Both the position numbers and the translations under genes were made by a program. DNA of 64,000 bases from Kudoa neothunni (Eukaryota > Cnidaria). Numbering within the stretch: position 1 is the first letter of the stretch; each line of letters begins with the position of its first letter. Shown piece by piece: positions 61,692 through 64,000 of the stretch. The stretch is taken from the NCBI GenBank assembly GCA_964304625.1, contig OZ199840.1, forward strand, positions 8,184,001 to 8,248,000, in the 5' to 3' direction. The notes beneath the pieces were generated by a model. That model saw nothing but the letters and a program-made list of their open reading frames with translations, was not told the DNA's origin and searched no databases.

Positions 61692-63507
61692 AGTTTTCAA
61701 CACTATTATTTTGTTGAAAACCAATTATTTGGTAACAAATGATCTATTTTGTATTGAAATATCAATTTAAATTTGAATTAAACTAAAATTAATTTTTAAA
61801 AATTGCGTACGAACACAACACTTCAATATGTGATTGAGAGGTATGTTTAGCGTTGCCTAAAAAAGTGTATTTAGAAATGAAGAGGAGGAAGAAGTAACTA
61901 TAGCAGTGGCTATTAATGACATCAAGATTAAACTTAATGTGCGGAGAACAGGATTTATGCAAAGCGATCCAGCTGGTTTATTTTATTTATATCCAATAAC
62001 GGACTGAAGCTTACATTTGGCAAAAAAAACGTTTTACTCAAACATACATTACAAATAATTTTAAAAATGATAAAAATTAATATATATTTCTCATCATAAA
62101 TTTATTTGTTTCATAGTTAATTTATCATTTTTGTGTAGTTTAATTACGCAGTTGATCTAATACACACATTTGTCCACCTGAATTAATACTTTGAAGAATA
62201 AATTTCGAGAGAGTACGTTATTTTTGATGGAAATGGTTAACACCAATGTAAAATGATATGGCTTTTTATTAAAACCATCTATAAAAGTGAGCATTAATGT
62301 ATTTTGCGTACAATTAATCCTTGTAAATAGAAATTAATTTTTTTTCGAGTTTTTAACCACCATTTGAAAACATTTTTAAAATTTGTACCATCCCTTTAGA
62401 AATTATAAAAAATGAACAGAAAAAATTGTCTTAAAAGCGAGTAGATCATATTTGATTTTTAAAGTATATCTTTACGTTCATAGATCAAATTCAATTTTGA
62501 AATAGAAATATTGATATTTCTGGTTTACTACAAGAAGTGTTAATGGTTATAGTCGATTTGGATTGGTTGTCAATGATTTCGTTTAGACAAATTGTTCGCG
62601 TATATATATCACAATATTGAAGCGTTATTTGTTAAAGTCAAATCATAAAGTTTAATTTTATTATTAGTAAACAAATGAACGAATAAAACGTAACTTTCTT
62701 TCATAACGCCCGCCCAAGTGGGGGGTATTGTGAGGTTTTTTGTCGGTCCCATAAAACCTCGCTATATCCAGGTTCGAATGTATTAAACTTATTGTATAAT
62801 CAAAATATTTCCTAAATTCGGATTAACCGGTTTCGTTAGATTTTAAAGATAAAATATTACAATGCGCAAGGGAAAAATAATTTGACTGTATTTTTACATC
62901 GAATCGAACTATTTCAAATATATGTATGAATTAAAATTGTGTGTTTGAAATTTTTTAAGGTTCAGATAAAGCAGATTTGAGGGATTAAAATTGGTAGCTT
63001 ATATTAAGGGACTCAAATCATTTCCATCAGAATCAGGGCTCCCCAAATAAATGTTAACATTTATATTTGATTTACTTTATTTTCAAATATAATCCTAATT
63101 ATATAATAGGAGATTAAATCAATGTTTGTGATTATATTGTATCATAGTTTCACTAAAATATTTGATATAATTTCTCGATTGAATTATGATTACATTTAAT
63201 TAGATTTAAAATTAAAAATTTAATTAAATCTTGATATTAATAACATCTAAATAAATTTAAAAGTCGATTTAAATGTATTAAACTTTAGCCTAAAATAGAT
63301 CTTAAAATTTCTTAATTATAAAATTAGCTATAGTTTTAAGTATATATCAAATATTTGTTGTTTACAGAATTTTTGGACTTGAAATGATTCTCATTTAAAG
63401 AAAATATAATACGTTTCGTTTTAAACAACCTAGCGAAAAAAATATAATTTAATTTCTCAAAAGTATTGTTGATCTTATTTAAATTCAACCAAAATCTATT
63501 TACAGTA
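61692..63507. other. Intergenic region
   Basis: AT-rich. A single GC-containing patch at 62,708-62,775 (GCCCGCCCAAGTGGGGGG) was looked at for RNA genes without result. Confidence 0.4.
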
Positions 63508-63590
63508 AACTCTCGATATTTCGTAATTTCTGGGACCAAAAGAAAAACCGCATTAGCAAGAAATTACGCAATACCGAGACATGTACAGGA
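63508..63590. mobile_element. Palindromic MITE, Tc1/pogo-type ends
   Basis: CTCTCGATATTTCGTAATTTCT faces AGAAATTACGCAATACCGAG (17 of 20 complementary) across about 30 bp. The outer left edge reads ACAGTAAACT, close to the CAGT starts of pogo/Tigger elements. No coding sequence. Confidence 0.5.
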
Positions 63591-64000
63591 GCAAACAATA
63601 CAAATAATTATTTTATAAAAAATATTCATTGATTATGTGTGGTTTCCTATTTTTTTGACTATTAGATGTGAATATTGATTACACTAAAATATTTGTTTAT
63701 TTTTATTTCATCTTTAGTATTTCTTTGAAAACAAATGAATAATTTTCGGTTTTTATTGTAAAGCATTTTGAAGATTAAAGGGGTTAAAATCAATTATTAA
63801 GTTACACAGTATTGTGAGTTCATTGTATCTATGTATATAAAACCTTCCGTCGGTCTGTTAGTATCCGTGGTGTACAAAGCTTGGGTTTAATCTACCAAAC
63901 TTGGGTTCTTGGTATTTTTTTTCATTTACATAAAAAACTAAGGCTGTATTGAAAAATTAGGTTATATTAGGAATTGATAAAATGTAAAATTAAAAGACGT

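Noticed and set aside
1-64000. CRISPR arrays, bacterial operons, ribosome binding sites, rRNA genes
   Set aside because: The spliced genes show that this is eukaryotic nuclear DNA, and no regularly spaced direct-repeat array other than the micro-exons was seen.
1-64000. LTR retroelements, retroviral or Polinton copies
   Set aside because: No paired long terminal repeats, reverse transcriptase, integrase or capsid-like frames were recognised; the mobile DNA here consists of cut-and-paste DNA transposons and a probable SINE.

Overview
The window is nuclear DNA from an animal. It is very AT-rich, its genes are split by tiny GT-AG introns (mostly 40-65 bp), and its genes are metazoan in character: FANCI, WBP2, NSE4, the WAVE-complex subunit NCKAP1/HEM, a p24/TMED cargo receptor, cytosolic isoleucyl-tRNA synthetase, an AUR1-like PAP2 lipid synthase, a Rho-family GTPase and a TMEM198-like membrane protein. 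All product names come from recognising the conceptual translations, because no search could be run. The species cannot be assigned; a fast-evolving invertebrate with compact introns fits best. || Layout. 0-10 kb (+ strand): the 3' part of FANCI (its 5' end lies outside the window), then only 87 bp to WBP2, then about 2.8 kb of spacer holding a 69-bp piggyBac-type MITE, then NSE4. 10.1-18.6 kb (- strand): a 26-exon NCKAP1 that converges tail to tail on NSE4 (150 bp between stops). 18.6-24.4 kb: mostly empty, with one doubtful small gene. 24.5-26.2 kb: an unrecognised gene on - sharing a 57-bp divergent promoter region with TMED on +. 26.6-28.1 kb: a probable tRNA-derived SINE and an hAT-like end. 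29.0-33.0 kb (-): isoleucyl-tRNA synthetase, resolved completely into 14 exons. 33.3-36.7 kb: two internally deleted piggyBac derivatives. 38.3-39.3 kb: the AUR1-like gene. 40.1-45.3 kb: two decayed piggyBac transposases in opposite orientations. 45.8-46.4 kb: the Rho GTPase. 49.8-50.5 kb (-): a 180-aa protein of unknown function. 51.5-55.1 kb: a Tc1/IS630-like element, an hAT/ZBED-like remnant and a hAT-ended palindrome. 58.2-59.2 kb (-): TMEM198-like. 60.6-61.7 kb: a pogo/Tigger remnant. The end holds a small palindromic MITE. || Themes. Two DNA-repair genes (FANCI for crosslink repair, NSE4 of the SMC5/6 complex) lie close together. NCKAP1 and the Rho GTPase both act in actin control but are 27 kb apart and not obviously linked. 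The clearest novelty is the 3' half of the WBP2-like gene: a run of 33-51 bp exons, all multiples of three and all in phase 0, each with its own small intron, spaced about 75-94 bp apart. They look like tandem duplicates of one exon-intron unit, and three carry a PPxY WW-binding motif. Mobile DNA is dominated by TTAA-targeting piggyBac relatives of at least five types, none intact.
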